A stretch of DNA of 64,000 nt from Leifsonia aquatica. Lineage in GTDB: Bacteria; Actinomycetota; Actinomycetes; Actinomycetales; Microbacteriaceae. This document shows positions 1-9,306 of the stretch, piece by piece; the first letter of the stretch is position 1, and every line of letters starts with the position of its first letter. Under the pieces are notes generated by a model. That model did not search any database and was not told the DNA's origin. It saw only the letters and a list, made by a program, of their open reading frames with translations. The stretch is from the NCBI RefSeq assembly GCF_014190775.1, contig NZ_JACHVP010000006.1, forward strand, positions 62,001-126,000. The letters run 5' to 3'. Position numbers and translations under genes: made by a program.

Positions 1-333
1 GAGCGAGTACCCAGCCTCCTCGACGGCCTCGCGAACCCGCGCGGGATCAACAGGGCTCTCGCTAGAGACCACGACGGTTGAGACTCCCCCAGCTTTGAGG
101 TCGATGTCCACTCCGGACACGCCCTCGATCGCCGAGACCTCCTCGGTGACGCTGCGCACGCAATGCTCGCACGTCATTCCTTCGACGAGGAACTGCGTTG
201 CGAGCGCGTTCACGGGCGACGCGCTCGATGCGTTCACAACGTCCAGGTCTGCCTTGGCGTGAGCAGGAGCGCAGCACGCGCAGCCACTGTTCGCGTCCTG
301 CAGGCCGAGGTCCTGAAAATTCTGCGTGGCCAC
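1..333 (-). CDS. Heavy-metal-associated domain protein, CopZ-like copper chaperone (3' end cut by window edge)
   Basis: The reading frame starts at a GTG preceded by AAAGGAG with 6-nt spacing and stays open for 111 codons to the window edge. A Cys-rich N-terminal part (CACCAPAH, about residues 18-25) is followed by a heavy-metal-associated fold with the copper-binding motif GMTCEHC at about residues 60-66. Family knowledge: such domains carry Cu(I) through two cysteines and hand it to CopA-type ATPases. The extra Cys motif before the domain is unlike the short CopZ at 25428. It could instead be the N-terminus of a longer protein such as an ATPase, since the end is not visible. Confidence 0.8.
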   Translation of the reverse strand, partial: MATQNFQDLGLQDANSGCACCAPAHAKADLDVVNASSASPVNALATQFLVEGMTCEHCVRSVTEEVSAIEGVSGVDIDLKAGGVSTVVVSSESPVDPARVREAVEEAGYSL

Positions 334-440
334 GAGTGGCTCCTTTCACGAGCATGAGTCGATGTGCGCGGTAAGCGTCGACGGGGGTCGGGTTGCAAGC
401 GTTCCAACCGTGGGTCATTCTCACCCTCGCAAACCAGGAT

Positions 441-457
441 ATACCCAGCAGGGGTAT
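441..457. promoter_or_regulatory. Probable CsoR operator (ATACCC-N5-GGGTAT)
   Basis: A perfect 6-bp inverted repeat, ATACCC and GGGTAT, is separated by AGCAG. It lies between the CopZ-like gene (start 333) and the csoR gene (ends 507), upstream of the chaperone. The same 17-bp architecture recurs at 12698, 25356 and 25390 beside copper genes, and CsoR operators in actinobacteria have this G/C-run palindrome form. Assignment to CsoR is inference. Confidence 0.65.
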
Positions 458-506
458 GGGGCAATGGGGGCTACAGGTCACACGAGACCGGCACGCTCGG
501 CCGATA

Positions 507-806
507 CTACGAACGCACCAGCCTCGCGATAGCATCCGAGGCTTCTTTGATCTTCGCCTCGCCCTCTTCACCGCCCAGTCGCACTGCATCACTCACGCAG
601 TGCTTCAGGTGGTCGTCAACGAGGCCGAGCGCCACTGACTGAAGTGCGGAGGTCAGCGCCGAAATCTGGGTGAGGATATCGATGCAATACTGCTCCTCAT
701 CCACCATTCGGTAGACGCCGCGCGCCTGCCCCTCGATGCGCTTCAGACGATTGAGATACCGATCCTTGTCGGTGATATATCCATGCACGGTTTCGTGGCT
801 GCTCAT
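507..806 (-). CDS. csoR: CsoR-family copper-sensing transcriptional repressor
   Basis: This 99-residue all-helical DUF156/CsoR protein has the Cu(I) ligand set Cys41, His66 and Cys70, with the same 25- and 4-residue spacing as known CsoR proteins. The conserved core around RLKRIEGQARG at residues 20-30 is present. Apo-CsoR represses copper-export promoters and Cu(I) binding releases it. The gene lies upstream of the CopZ-like gene on the same strand with an operator between them at 441-457. It is nearly identical in its core to the second CsoR at 30530, which suggests module duplication. Confidence 0.93.
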   Translation of the reverse strand: MSSHETVHGYITDKDRYLNRLKRIEGQARGVYRMVDEEQYCIDILTQISALTSALQSVALGLVDDHLKHCVSDAVRLGGEEGEAKIKEASDAIARLVRS

Positions 807-953
807 AGCCGGTTCCTTCGGGTTCTTGCGACATCGCCTAGGCCATCGTACGTCTCGGGATCGGCCTGCCGATCTCGTCGGAATTCCCTCCCAGTCTGAA
901 CCGTCACGCGTTGTTGCTTATTCCGCGGCAAACGCTGGAGCGCCCTGCCGGTG

Positions 954-2351
954 TCACATCGGATCGTTGATATGGAGGTGGTTGCAGGTGTCGTAGAAGT
1001 CCTGAAAGTTGCGAAGCCGCGGCTCGTTGCCCGCTTGCGCACGACAATTGCTCTGACCTAGGCCCGAACCGAACGGCATTCTCGGATCCAGGATGCCGAT
1101 CAAGGCGAGCGAATTGGCATCGGCTCCGGTAGACGCGCGACCGCCAAGGCTGTAGAAGTCCACCGCGTGGCCGCCCCCGCCCGCGTAGTGTTGAGAGTAG
1201 ATCCCGGCGCCTTCGATCTGACCAGTGCACTTGCGGTTGATGTCGCTCACGCCCACGTTCGAGAAGGTGTGCATGGCTATGACGATCGCCTGCAGCACCT
1301 GCGTATCGATCCCGCAGTTCGGTACCGAGCGGCCCTCCGCGATCCACCGGATCTCCATGATGTGATCGGGGTAGGAGCCCGAGAGCTGGCCTGCCGCGAC
1401 GTACCCCATTAGCTCTTGCGCAAGCGCGCGCGCGTCCGAAGCTACTGGAGCGTTGGGTCCGGCCTGACGTGCCGCCTCGGCTGCGGCACGGGCCGCGGCC
1501 GCCGCTGCTGCCGCGCGCGCCGCCACGCCCGCCTGATACTGCTGTTCGGTCACAGCTGTAGCTGAGGAAAGAGACGCGAGCTGAGCCTCCAACTCGCCCT
1601 CATGTGCTGTCTGGGCGGAAAGAGAGGAGATCAAGCTCTGCTGAGCTTTAACCGCGTTGGCGAGAGCAGACTTCGCAGCAGCGGCAAGCGATGCGAGCGC
1701 GTCCCTTGCCGAGTTCGCCTGGTCACTCGCAGCCTTCGCGAGGTTGCTGTCTCGTGCAGCCTGACTATATAGCTTGTCGACGGTCGACGAGAGCTTTCCC
1801 AGGACGCTTAGCCGATATAGCAACCCAGCGCGATTCGAAGTCGTGCTGACCAGGAGCGTGCCCGTCAGATTCCCGCTTCCGGTGCGGACGAACTTCGCCG
1901 CCACGGCCGCTGCGTGCTTCCCCGAAGCGTCTGCTTGCGTTTGCAGGGAAGCAGCATTCGTGGCCAGACGGGTAGCCCGATCCTGCCCAGCGGTGAATGC
2001 CGCCTGCGCGCGCTCATTGTCCCGTTCGCGAGAGGCGGCTTCATCCTCCGCGGCTTTTACTTTCTCCTTGAGGCCCGAAATGAGGGCAGTGATCGCGGCG
2101 ACCTGCGCCTTCTTGCCGGCTTCAGTCGCGCGTGCGGCGAGGACGTCGTTCCAGGAAGGATAGTTGTCGGCTTGCGCCGGGCTGGCCTGCACCACAAGGA
2201 CACTGCTGATCATGATCAGGACGAGAAGGGCAGCCGCGACCTTCCCGCGGGCTCCGCGGAAGGATGTGGCGTAGCGAAGTGACAAGGTCTGCCCGATTTC
2301 GTTCTTTTTGGGGGGTGCGGTGGAGGCTCGATCGCAAGGCTTCGGCCCCAT
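954..2351 (-). CDS. Secreted coiled-coil protein with C-terminal M15-like (HxH) domain
   Basis: About 465 residues. A hydrophobic signal segment lies near residues 40-60 and ends around SPAQA. A long Ala/Glu/Arg-rich coiled coil then runs to about residue 310, followed by a C-terminal domain with four cysteines and the signatures VGVSDINRKCTG, GGGHAVDFY and CNHLHI. His/Asp plus a terminal HxH is the ligand layout of M15-like metallopeptidases, so a cell-wall hydrolase is likely but not shown. The coiled-coil half resembles the N-terminus of the M23 protein at 20427 (YPSW start). The C-terminal domain recurs at 2509, 24213 and 52581. Start at 2351 is uncertain; an upstream ATG at 2402 is in frame. 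Confidence 0.75.
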   Translation of the reverse strand: MGPKPCDRASTAPPKKNEIGQTLSLRYATSFRGARGKVAAALLVLIMISSVLVVQASPAQADNYPSWNDVLAARATEAGKKAQVAAITALISGLKEKVKAAEDEAASRERDNERAQAAFTAGQDRATRLATNAASLQTQADASGKHAAAVAAKFVRTGSGNLTGTLLVSTTSNRAGLLYRLSVLGKLSSTVDKLYSQAARDSNLAKAASDQANSARDALASLAAAAKSALANAVKAQQSLISSLSAQTAHEGELEAQLASLSSATAVTEQQYQAGVAARAAAAAAAARAAAEAARQAGPNAPVASDARALAQELMGYVAAGQLSGSYPDHIMEIRWIAEGRSVPNCGIDTQVLQAIVIAMHTFSNVGVSDINRKCTGQIEGAGIYSQHYAGGGGHAVDFYSLGGRASTGADANSLALIGILDPRMPFGSGLGQSNCRAQAGNEPRLRNFQDFYDTCNHLHINDPM

Positions 2352-2508
2352 GACGTTAACCCGGGACCCGAGGAATGAGGCCCCGAACACGCCGCCCCGC
2401 ATGATGCGAGGGTCGCGCTGTCAGACCCGGAGGGTGATCCCAATCGCGCGCCGGCGTGTACGGCCGCTCGCGTTAGCCGCGTCACAGTGGATCCGGAGCT
2501 CGACGCGC

Positions 2509-3438
2509 TTAGCTGCTCGCAAATTCGGAAACTCGCAGGGTGGTTCCCTTCGCTTGTCGGAAGTCGATGTGGAGGTGGTCGCAGGTGTCGTCGAACGGGA
2601 TGAAGTTGGATACGGCAATACTGGCCCGGCAACCCACCTGACCGAGGTTGGTGTCGGCTGGCATGACGGAGTCCAGTGCTCGGATCAGCTTGACCGATTC
2701 CGGGTCGCCGCCGGTCAGAGGGCGCCCGTTGAGGAGGTAGAAGTCCACCGCGTGCCCTCCCCCGTCGGCGTAGTGCGATGATGCGCTGCCCGCACCTTCG
2801 ATCTGTCCAGTGCATCGCCGGTTGATGTCGCTCACTCCGACAGAATTGAAGGTGGCCAAGGCGACCTGAATGGTCTGCAAGACTCGATAGTCGATGCCGC
2901 ACCCTCGTACGACGCGACCGTCGGCGAGGTTGGCGATCTCAGGAATATGGTTGGGCGTGTACCCGGTCAGTCGCCCCTGAGCGACGGCTGCCATGAGGGT
3001 CTGCGCCAGTCGCTGCACGGTCGGCGACACTGTCGGCTCTAGCGTCGAATCCAGCTTCGTGGTGTCTTCCGCGATTGCGACATCGTCCCTCGTTGCCGCC
3101 GGGGTAGCAGCGCCACCGCCGAGAAGTGTCTGCACAGCAATGCGTGCGCGGGAGACAGTCGCCGCCTCGTCCGCCGTCGTGGCGTAAGCCGGAAGCGCGG
3201 TCGTTCCGATCAGACCGCTGGCTGCGACGACAACAAGAAGCTTCGCCCACGGGTTACGCAAACGGCTCGGCTTCGGCGCCTCTCGCACCCGGATAAGCGG
3301 CGCTATCAACGTGGCTCTACCACGTACAGAGCGGTTGCGGTTCCGGGGGGACCGTCTGTGAGCGGTCGCGATGCTCTCGAACGCGTGCCTCTCGCGGCGG
3401 CTGGAGAATGCGCCACGTGAGGGCTCAGGTTCGGTCAC
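2509..3438 (-). CDS. Secreted M15-like domain protein, Cys-paired
   Basis: About 309 residues. A basic N-terminal stretch and a transmembrane/signal segment (around LLVVVAASGLIGTTALPAYA) precede a short linker and a domain ending in CDHLHI. The domain shares VGVSDINRRCTG, GGGHAVDFY and the four-cysteine pattern with the proteins at 954 and 52581. The metal-binding pattern suggests a murein peptidase. A GTG start at 3438 has GAAGGG six bases upstream, better than the TTG at 3465. A CsoR-like palindrome sits just upstream at 3495, hinting at copper control. A decayed copy lies at 24213-24850. Confidence 0.72.
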   Translation of the reverse strand: MTEPEPSRGAFSSRRERHAFESIATAHRRSPRNRNRSVRGRATLIAPLIRVREAPKPSRLRNPWAKLLVVVAASGLIGTTALPAYATTADEAATVSRARIAVQTLLGGGAATPAATRDDVAIAEDTTKLDSTLEPTVSPTVQRLAQTLMAAVAQGRLTGYTPNHIPEIANLADGRVVRGCGIDYRVLQTIQVALATFNSVGVSDINRRCTGQIEGAGSASSHYADGGGHAVDFYLLNGRPLTGGDPESVKLIRALDSVMPADTNLGQVGCRASIAVSNFIPFDDTCDHLHIDFRQAKGTTLRVSEFASS

Positions 3439-3494
3439 TCGAAACCCTTCGTCGAAACGCGCCAACAGTGCGCCGCGTTACTGGCTTACGGGGG

Positions 3495-3511
3495 ATACCG
3501 GGTAATGGTAT
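3495..3511. promoter_or_regulatory. CsoR-like operator variant (ATACC...GGTAT)
   Basis: The site is ATACCG-GGTAA-TGGTAT. It has the 17-bp frame of the copper operators but only five matched bases per arm. It lies upstream of the M15-like gene that starts at 3438. Copper control is inferred from similarity only. Confidence 0.4.
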
Positions 3512-3711
3512 CCAGTCGTTACCGAATTGTCATATTCGCCGGAAGCTGCCGCGTCCACGCAAGCCGCTGGTGCGAGCCAACTCGCCGCGCCGCCGCCTCC
3601 TTTCAGCCGAGAACCGGCCTGTGTTCGGTTCAATCAGCTGGCTGTCGATGACGAACTCATCCTCAAGAGTCGCCACTCGTGGGGATCTCGAGCGGCGATA
3701 CTCACGCCCAC

Positions 3712-3950
3712 TCAGCGCGACGGCTTACTGGTCAGCTGGTCACGACGGCGACGATAGTCTTCGTCGTCGATCTCTCCCGCCGCGTATCGACGGTCCAGGA
3801 GCTCCAGAGCAGTAACCGGGCGGCCACCGGTCGGGGCCCCGGTCGGCGCGCCAACAGCACGGCGACAATCACTGCTACAGCAACCGCGAGAACGGGCACC
3901 ACCATCCACAGGATCCACCACCCGCCGAATCCGTCCATCATCCCGTACAT
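3712..3950 (-). pseudogene. Small membrane SHOCT-domain protein, frameshifted
   Basis: The gene begins with MYGMMDGFGGWW, behind GGAGGGG, and encodes one transmembrane helix. The matching SHOCT tail (ALELLDRRYAAGEIDDEDYRRR) lies in another frame, so the reading frame breaks near 3835-3845 in a G/C-run. The 239-nt total is not a multiple of three. An intact homologue at 30865-31116 has the same layout (MYGWMM, helix, SHOCT tail). SHOCT domains are short helical modules usually attached to other domains; function is unknown. A sequencing error in the G/C run is possible. Confidence 0.7.
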
Positions 3951-4026
3951 CCCGACCCCTCCGTAGAGCTCTGCAAAAAGCATGACCCTCGGTATGACAC
4001 CAAGACAGGCCATTGGTCCTGTCGAA

Positions 4027-4043
4027 TCACCCCCGGCGGGTAT
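4027..4043. promoter_or_regulatory. Weak CsoR-like half operator
   Basis: TCACCC-CCGGC-GGGTAT keeps one perfect arm of the copper palindrome. It lies between the divergent SHOCT pseudogene and the DUF6153 gene at 4084. The other arm is degenerate, so this is a low-confidence call. Confidence 0.3.
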
Positions 4044-4083
4044 TCAGGCTGGCCGCGGTATCCTCAGGCCGGAAGGAGGGCAT

Positions 4084-4527
4084 ATGTTCGCCAACTGTAT
4101 GTTCACGCGTACCCCCACCTGGCGCTGCCTCCTTCTCGTCCTGGGCGCTGTCATCGGCGTCCTCGTCGGTCTGCTCGCTATGCACGTTGTCGATACGGCG
4201 GCGGCTGGTCATCAACAGATGAACATGGCGCCGGCGGCCGCTGCGCACGCCCCCCTTCAGCAGACCGCTCCAACCGACGCCGGGGCCGGCACCGACCCAG
4301 CCGGGTGCGCCACCGGAAGCTGCGATCCGATTCACGATATGACCGCGATGGTCTGCACCCTTGCGCTCCTTGCAGCGACCATCCTCCTGATCGCGCCCGC
4401 ACTCGGACGGGCACTGCTCAGTCTCGGCTCGCGCGCCGCACCCACGAGCCTGGCTCGCACGATCGCCCGCACCATCGGGCCACCACCGCCACCCTCGCTT
4501 CTGGCTCTTTCCGTCGATCGCAGATGA
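4084..4527 (+). CDS. DUF6153-family small membrane protein
   Basis: 147 residues, starting at an ATG behind GGAGGG. One N-terminal helix (LLLVLGAVIGVLVGLLAMHVV) is followed by a His/Met-bearing extracytoplasmic loop, a short Cys pair (GCATGSCD), a second helix, and a C-terminal tail LSVDRR. The layout matches the proteins at 31242 and 32627 and, more distantly, those at 11407 and 23734. Family function is not known. The position before a DUF305 protein and a multicopper oxidase suggests a role in periplasmic copper handling. Confidence 0.75.
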   Translation: MFANCMFTRTPTWRCLLLVLGAVIGVLVGLLAMHVVDTAAAGHQQMNMAPAAAAHAPLQQTAPTDAGAGTDPAGCATGSCDPIHDMTAMVCTLALLAATILLIAPALGRALLSLGSRAAPTSLARTIARTIGPPPPPSLLALSVDRR

Positions 4528-4610
4528 CGCACGCTGCACCCCGCGCAAGCGCGGAGGTGCTTCAGCCTGCCCACCATCCGCCGATTCACACAACGAAAGA
4601 GACCACACCG

Positions 4611-5219
4611 ATGAACATCAAACTGATTGCGCTCACTTCCGGGGTGCTGCTGACGGCCGCAGCCCTCGCCGGTTGCACTGCTGGCGCCTCCGGCGGCGGT
4701 TCAGGGATGGGCAAAATGCCCGGAATGGACCACAGCAGCTCGAGCACCGAGACGGCGACGTCCGATCACAACCAGGCCGACGTCACGTTCGCCATGGACA
4801 TGGTCTCCCACCATCAGCAAGCCATCGAAATGTCCGACACTCTCCTGGCCAAGCAGGGTGTCGACGCCCGCGTCACCGAGCTCGCCCAGAAGATCAAAAC
4901 GGCCCAGCAGCCGGAGATCGACACCATGAACGGCTGGCTCACCACATGGGGGCAGAAGACCGACATGGGCGGGATGAACATGGGCGGCGACGGCATGATG
5001 TCGCAACAGGATATGGACGCGCTGAAGAACGCGTCCGGCGCCGAGGCCTCCAAGCTGTTCCTCACCCAGATGATCCAGCACCACCAGGGTGCCATCACCA
5101 TGGCCACCACCGAGAGCGCGAAAGGGCAGGCGACCGACGCCGTCGCGTTGGCGAAGAAGATCGCCACAGCACAGACCACCGAGATCGCCACAATGAGACA
5201 GCTCCTCGCGAGTCTCTGA
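4611..5219 (+). CDS. DUF305-family lipoprotein, probable copper-binding
   Basis: 202 residues. The lipoprotein signal ends in LAGC near residue 23. A His/Met-rich segment (MGKMPGMDHSSS) follows, then two DUF305 half-repeats marked by MVSHHQQAIEMSD and MIQHHQGAITMA. DUF305 is a ferritin-like helical fold, common in copper and heavy-metal clusters and proposed to bind metal through these HH motifs. It lies between a DUF6153 gene and the multicopper oxidase, consistent with one operon. A closely similar paralogue lies at 33186. Confidence 0.87.
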   Translation: MNIKLIALTSGVLLTAAALAGCTAGASGGGSGMGKMPGMDHSSSSTETATSDHNQADVTFAMDMVSHHQQAIEMSDTLLAKQGVDARVTELAQKIKTAQQPEIDTMNGWLTTWGQKTDMGGMNMGGDGMMSQQDMDALKNASGAEASKLFLTQMIQHHQGAITMATTESAKGQATDAVALAKKIATAQTTEIATMRQLLASL

Positions 5220-5239
5220 CCCTTCCCGGTGAACCAGGC

Positions 5240-5278
5240 GCGGGCGTCGTCACCCCTCCCCTCCGTGGCGACGCCCGC
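5240..5278 (+). terminator. Terminator-like hairpin after DUF305 gene
   Basis: GCGGGCGTCG pairs perfectly with CGACGCCCGC across a C-rich loop, and a run ending in TTTT follows shortly after. It lies between the DUF305 gene and the multicopper oxidase. A similar hairpin follows the other DUF305 gene. It may only attenuate, since the oxidase lies in the same direction. Confidence 0.5.
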
Positions 5279-5332
5279 CCCTCCCCTTTTCTCTCGACCC
5301 CTCCGGGTCGCCCCTTTCTCACAGGACATCTG

Positions 5333-6847
5333 ATGAACAACCCGAACCTCACCCGCCGCAGCCTCCTCCTCGGCGGCGCCGGCGCCGCCACCGCGTTCGC
5401 CCTCGCCGCCTGCACCGGTGGCCCGAACCTCCTCACCGCGACCAGCAACCCCGTCACCGATGCTGAGAAAGCACGCCGACGCACCGGACACATCACCCGC
5501 GTCCAATTGACCGCCGGAAATACCGACATCGATCTGGCAGGCCGCACCGCCTCCACGTGGGCCTACAACGGGCAGGTCCCTGGACCAACCATCCGCGCCA
5601 CTGCGGGGGACACCATCCGGGCTCATGTGGTCAACCACCTGCCGGACGACACCACTGTGCACTGGCACGGCATCGCGCTACGCAACGACATGGATGGTGT
5701 CCCACCCATCACGCAGCAGCCGATCGGCCCCGGAGCGTCGTTCGACTACGACTTCACTGCCGACGCTCCTGGAACCTACTGGTTCCACCCGCACGTCGGC
5801 CCGCAACTCGACCGCGGACTTCAAGGACCGCTCATCATCGAAGACCCGAACGAACCGCTCAGCTATGACTACGACTGGGTACTCGTCCTCGATGACTGGC
5901 TCGACGGCGTCACCGCAACTCCTGACCAGGTCCTCGCCGACCTCAAGAAGGGAATGGGCGGCATGGGCGGGATGATGGGCGGCAGCCAAGGCGGCGCCCC
6001 CACCCGCAATGGCAACCTGCTCACAAACACCGGCTCCAGCCTTCTCGGCGGCGACTCCGGAGACGTCTACTACCCCTATTACCTGATCAACGGGCGCCCA
6101 GCAGGAGACCCATCGACCTTCACCGCCAAGCCTGGACAGCGGGCACGGTTGCGGATCATCAATGCCGGCGGCGACACTGCGTTCCGGTTCTCTGTCGGCG
6201 GCCACCGGCTGACGGTCACCCACACCGACGGCTACGCGGTGAACCCGGTTGAGGGCGACAGCATCTTGCTCGGGATGGGCGAACGCTACGACGCGATCAT
6301 CACCATCGCCGACGGCGCCTTCCCGATCATCGCGGAAGCCGTCGGCAAGGCCGCCCGCGGGTTCGCCGTCCTCCGCTCCAACGCCAGCAGCCCTACGCCC
6401 AGTTCAGATGGCTCAGCAGTGCCGAACACGCCGCCGATCACCGCGTCGGTCCTCAGCGCCACCACTGCCGACACCCTGCGACAGCGCAGCGTCGATCGCC
6501 GCATCGACATCGCCCTCACCGGCGGAATGATGAAGTACGACTGGGGCATCAACGGCAAAGCGTTCGACATGAACAACCCCCTCGACGGCGCCTACTCCGT
6601 TCGCCAGGGAGAGCGCGTCCGTCTCACCATCGCCAACCAGACCATGATGTGGCACCCGTTCCACATCCATGGCCACACCTTCCAACTCGACGGCGGCGCC
6701 CGCAAAGACACCACCATTGTGCTGCCACACCAGTCAACCACAGTGCTTCTCGACGCCGACAACCCCGGCCTCTGGATGACCCACTGCCACAACATCTACC
6801 ACGCCGAATCCGGCATGATGGCCGTCCTCGGGTACGAGAGCAAATGA
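5333..6847 (+). CDS. Multicopper oxidase (Tat-exported lipoprotein), probable cuprous oxidase
   Basis: 504 residues. The Tat-type N-terminus has RRSLLLGG followed by an AAC lipobox. All copper-site motifs are visible: HWHG, HPH, HPFHIHGH and the C-terminal HCHNIYHAESGM, giving the type 1 and trinuclear centres. Family knowledge: such enzymes oxidise Cu(I) to less toxic Cu(II) outside the membrane. A Gly/Met-rich insert (about residues 205-217) resembles copper-binding inserts of CueO-like enzymes. An in-frame upstream extension to 4673 overlaps the DUF305 gene and is rejected as a start. Confidence 0.92.
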   Translation: MNNPNLTRRSLLLGGAGAATAFALAACTGGPNLLTATSNPVTDAEKARRRTGHITRVQLTAGNTDIDLAGRTASTWAYNGQVPGPTIRATAGDTIRAHVVNHLPDDTTVHWHGIALRNDMDGVPPITQQPIGPGASFDYDFTADAPGTYWFHPHVGPQLDRGLQGPLIIEDPNEPLSYDYDWVLVLDDWLDGVTATPDQVLADLKKGMGGMGGMMGGSQGGAPTRNGNLLTNTGSSLLGGDSGDVYYPYYLINGRPAGDPSTFTAKPGQRARLRIINAGGDTAFRFSVGGHRLTVTHTDGYAVNPVEGDSILLGMGERYDAIITIADGAFPIIAEAVGKAARGFAVLRSNASSPTPSSDGSAVPNTPPITASVLSATTADTLRQRSVDRRIDIALTGGMMKYDWGINGKAFDMNNPLDGAYSVRQGERVRLTIANQTMMWHPFHIHGHTFQLDGGARKDTTIVLPHQSTTVLLDADNPGLWMTHCHNIYHAESGMMAVLGYESK

Positions 6848-6873
6848 CCCGACGGCGTCCGGCCCAACCGCGG

Positions 6874-8247
6874 GTCTGTCCGATAAACGGTGTGTGGGGC
6901 TCGGCGGTTTTCAATAAACGGTTCTCTCGAACCGGCCCGCGAAGGTGATCGCGAACGCGTTGAGGGCGGGTTTCCACCTGATCACCCAGCGTGCCCTGCC
7001 GCCGCCGGTGGGGTCAAGTGACCGGGTGACGAGGTACAGACACTTCAGCGCGGCGGCCTCGTTCGGGAAGTGCCCGCGCGCTCTCACCGCCCGCCGGTAA
7101 CGGGCGTTGATCGACTCGATCGCGTTGGTCGTGCAGATCACCCGCCTGATCTCGACGTCGTATTCGAGGAAGGGCACGAACTCGGCCCACGCACTCTTCT
7201 AGAGCTTCACGATCGCCGGATACCGGCTACCCCACTCAGCGGCGAACTCAGCGAACCGTTCCCTGGCAGCCTGCTCGGATGGGGCGGTATAGACCGGCTT
7301 GAGGGCTTTCACGATCCCGTCGCGGTGCTGCAGGCCGGCACAGCGGAACGAGTTGCGGATCAGGTGGACCACGGACTGCTCGACGATCGTGTGCTCCCAA
7401 GTCGTGGTGATCGCCTCCGGCGGCCCCTTCAACCCGTCACAGACGGCGATCAGGGCATCCTCGACGCCGCGGTTCTTCAGCTCGCTGAACACCTGCAACC
7501 AGAACCGGGCGCCCTCGGCGCCGTCCCCGGCCCAGATGCCCAGGATCTCCCGCTCACCGGCGGTGGTGACGCCCATCACGACATAGAACGGGGTGTTGCG
7601 CACCTGCCCGTCGCGGACCTTGACCACGATCGCGTCGACGAAGATTACCGGATTGATCGCATCCAGCGGCCGGGACGCCCATTCCGCCAGCTCGCCGGCG
7701 ACTTTCTCGGTGATCCGGCTGATGGTGTCCTTAGACACCGTCGCCCCATAGACCTCGTCGAAGTGCGCCGCGATCTCTCCGGTGGTCAGCCCTCGCGCCG
7801 ACAGGGAGAGCACGATCTGGTCGATGCCGTCCAGGCGTCGTTTCCGCTTGGGCACGATCACCGGCTCGAACGACCCATCTCGATCCCGCGGGACCTCGAT
7901 CTGGACCGGGCCGATCTCTGTCAGCACCGTCTTCACCCGGGTCCCGTTGCGCATGTTCGCCGCATCGGAACCCCACCATGCTCGTGGCCGAGGTGCTCGG
8001 TCAGCTCCGCTTCCAGCGCCGCCTCGAGGACGTTCTTGGTGAGCTGGTTCAGCAGCCCTCCCGGGCCAACCAGGCTGACGCCCTGTTCTTTCGCCTACAC
8101 GAGCAGCCGCTCCGCGAGGTCCTTCTGATCAATGATCTCTCCTGTCACGGGATCGACCATCGCATGCAACTCAATCTCGGTCGTGTCCGACACGGCCATC
8201 TCCTTTCGGATCAAGCCGAGCCCTCACACACCGTTATTGAGACAGTC
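6874..8247 (-). mobile_element. IS256-family insertion sequence, inactive
   Basis: Related terminal inverted repeats frame the element: CTGTC...ACGGTGTGTG(G/A)GG at the left and its complement at the right, about 29-30 bp with a one-base gap. Between them is a mutated IS256-type transposase. I see no clear target-site duplication flanking it. It sits between the multicopper oxidase and the cell-wall genes. Confidence 0.78.
6911..8199 (-). pseudogene. IS256-family transposase, disrupted by stops and a frameshift
   Basis: The fragments together give an IS256-type mutator transposase, with the DDE-domain segments VFVDAIVVKVRDG and VCDGLKG and the C-terminal TTNAIESINARYRR. Three lesions are visible: an in-frame TAG after ERLLV near 8090, a frameshift near 7950-7990, and a TAG at 7199-7201 where relatives have Trp. 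A single active protein cannot be made. The start is taken at the ATG at 8199, with the N-terminus MAVSDTTEIELHAMVDP. Confidence 0.85.
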
Positions 8248-8334
8248 CCGGAAGGCTGCCTGGTGGTAGTCACAGCAGACCCTACTCGCGCGGGTGGCTG
8301 TTCCTCGGGTCGAAGGGAGCGGGCGACCGTTCAG

Positions 8335-9306
8335 CTAGCGTGCGGTCCTTTCGGGTTGGTCAGAATAGTTGGGCGCGGGAGCAAGCCCAAAGAGCTCTTC
8401 CAATGTCTGCTTTCCGCTGTCGCGGAGCTGGGACGCCAACGCTGTGCCGACCCACCGAAAGTGCCATGGCTCGTAAGCGAACCCCGTGACCGTCGATTTG
8501 TTGGGCGGGTAGCGAAGGACCCATCCGTATCGGTAGGCGTTGGCAGCAAGCCACACCCCCGTGGACGACCTTCCAAAACAATCGTCCTCGAGCCCGCAAC
8601 CGCTTTGTGTGTCGAGGATGTCGACAGCCATCCCCGTCTGATGTTCGCTGTAACCGGGTCGTGCGCTCGTTGTGTCCGCGTTCGCAGCTCCGCCATCGGA
8701 CTTTGTGTAGGAGGCGTAGACATTGGTCTGGTATTTGTAGGAGCGGTATCCGCTTTGGGCGACGAGAGTCGCTCCGGTTTCGGCTTTCGCGACTGCGGCG
8801 AGCCGGACGAATGCTGCTGCAGCAGCCCGGCGAAGGGTTTGACCATTTGGGTTGGGAATATCCGGGGGGAGGGTTGTCAGGTCACTGGGTTCGTAGGTCG
8901 CAGCGCCGGGGATGGGGCGGAGCTTGTTGACGAGGAACCAGGGGCTGCTGGGGTCTGTCAGCGAGTACACCCCCGGCTGCACCGGCGTGGGCACGATGCT
9001 GGGTACCGGTCGCGTCTCTGGGGGAGAGATAGCGGTCGCAGGTTCGCCGCGGCCGCGGTCGATAGTGCCGGCAGGAGCGATGATGCCGTAGACCGCTCCA
9101 AGGCTCACCGTCACTGCTGCGATGAGAATTGCGCCGATAACTGTTGACCACGCGAAGGTCAGGCGCTCCTGGTAGGGCCTTCGCGCCAGCGGCCGCAAAT
9201 GCGTATAGTCAGCCCACATCGAGCGCAGCAGAGCGAACGTTTCGCGGCTACCCCTTCGGGCTTGCGCGATTCGAGTTTCCAACCCTCGGGCATGTCGGGG
9301 CGTCAC
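8335..9306 (-). CDS. Membrane-anchored D-alanyl-D-alanine carboxypeptidase (VanY-like, M15B)
   Basis: About 323 residues, with one N-terminal membrane helix (around AWSTVIGAILIAAVTVSLGAVYG) and an extracytoplasmic catalytic domain. SGYRSYKYQ, SEHQTGMAVDI and EPWHFRW are the M15B zinc and substrate motifs. Family role: trims the terminal D-Ala from peptidoglycan stem peptides. The GTG start at 9306 overlaps the gatD stop as GTGA, implying translational coupling; an ATG at 9219 is the alternative. It is the last gene of a murT-gatD-vanY-like operon, so it likely acts on the wall made with those enzymes. Confidence 0.85.
   Translation of the reverse strand: MTPRHARGLETRIAQARRGSRETFALLRSMWADYTHLRPLARRPYQERLTFAWSTVIGAILIAAVTVSLGAVYGIIAPAGTIDRGRGEPATAISPPETRPVPSIVPTPVQPGVYSLTDPSSPWFLVNKLRPIPGAATYEPSDLTTLPPDIPNPNGQTLRRAAAAAFVRLAAVAKAETGATLVAQSGYRSYKYQTNVYASYTKSDGGAANADTTSARPGYSEHQTGMAVDILDTQSGCGLEDDCFGRSSTGVWLAANAYRYGWVLRYPPNKSTVTGFAYEPWHFRWVGTALASQLRDSGKQTLEELFGLAPAPNYSDQPERTAR

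Noticed and set aside
6850-8260. Target-site duplication of the IS256 remnant
   Set aside because: The 8-10 bases outside both terminal repeats do not match.
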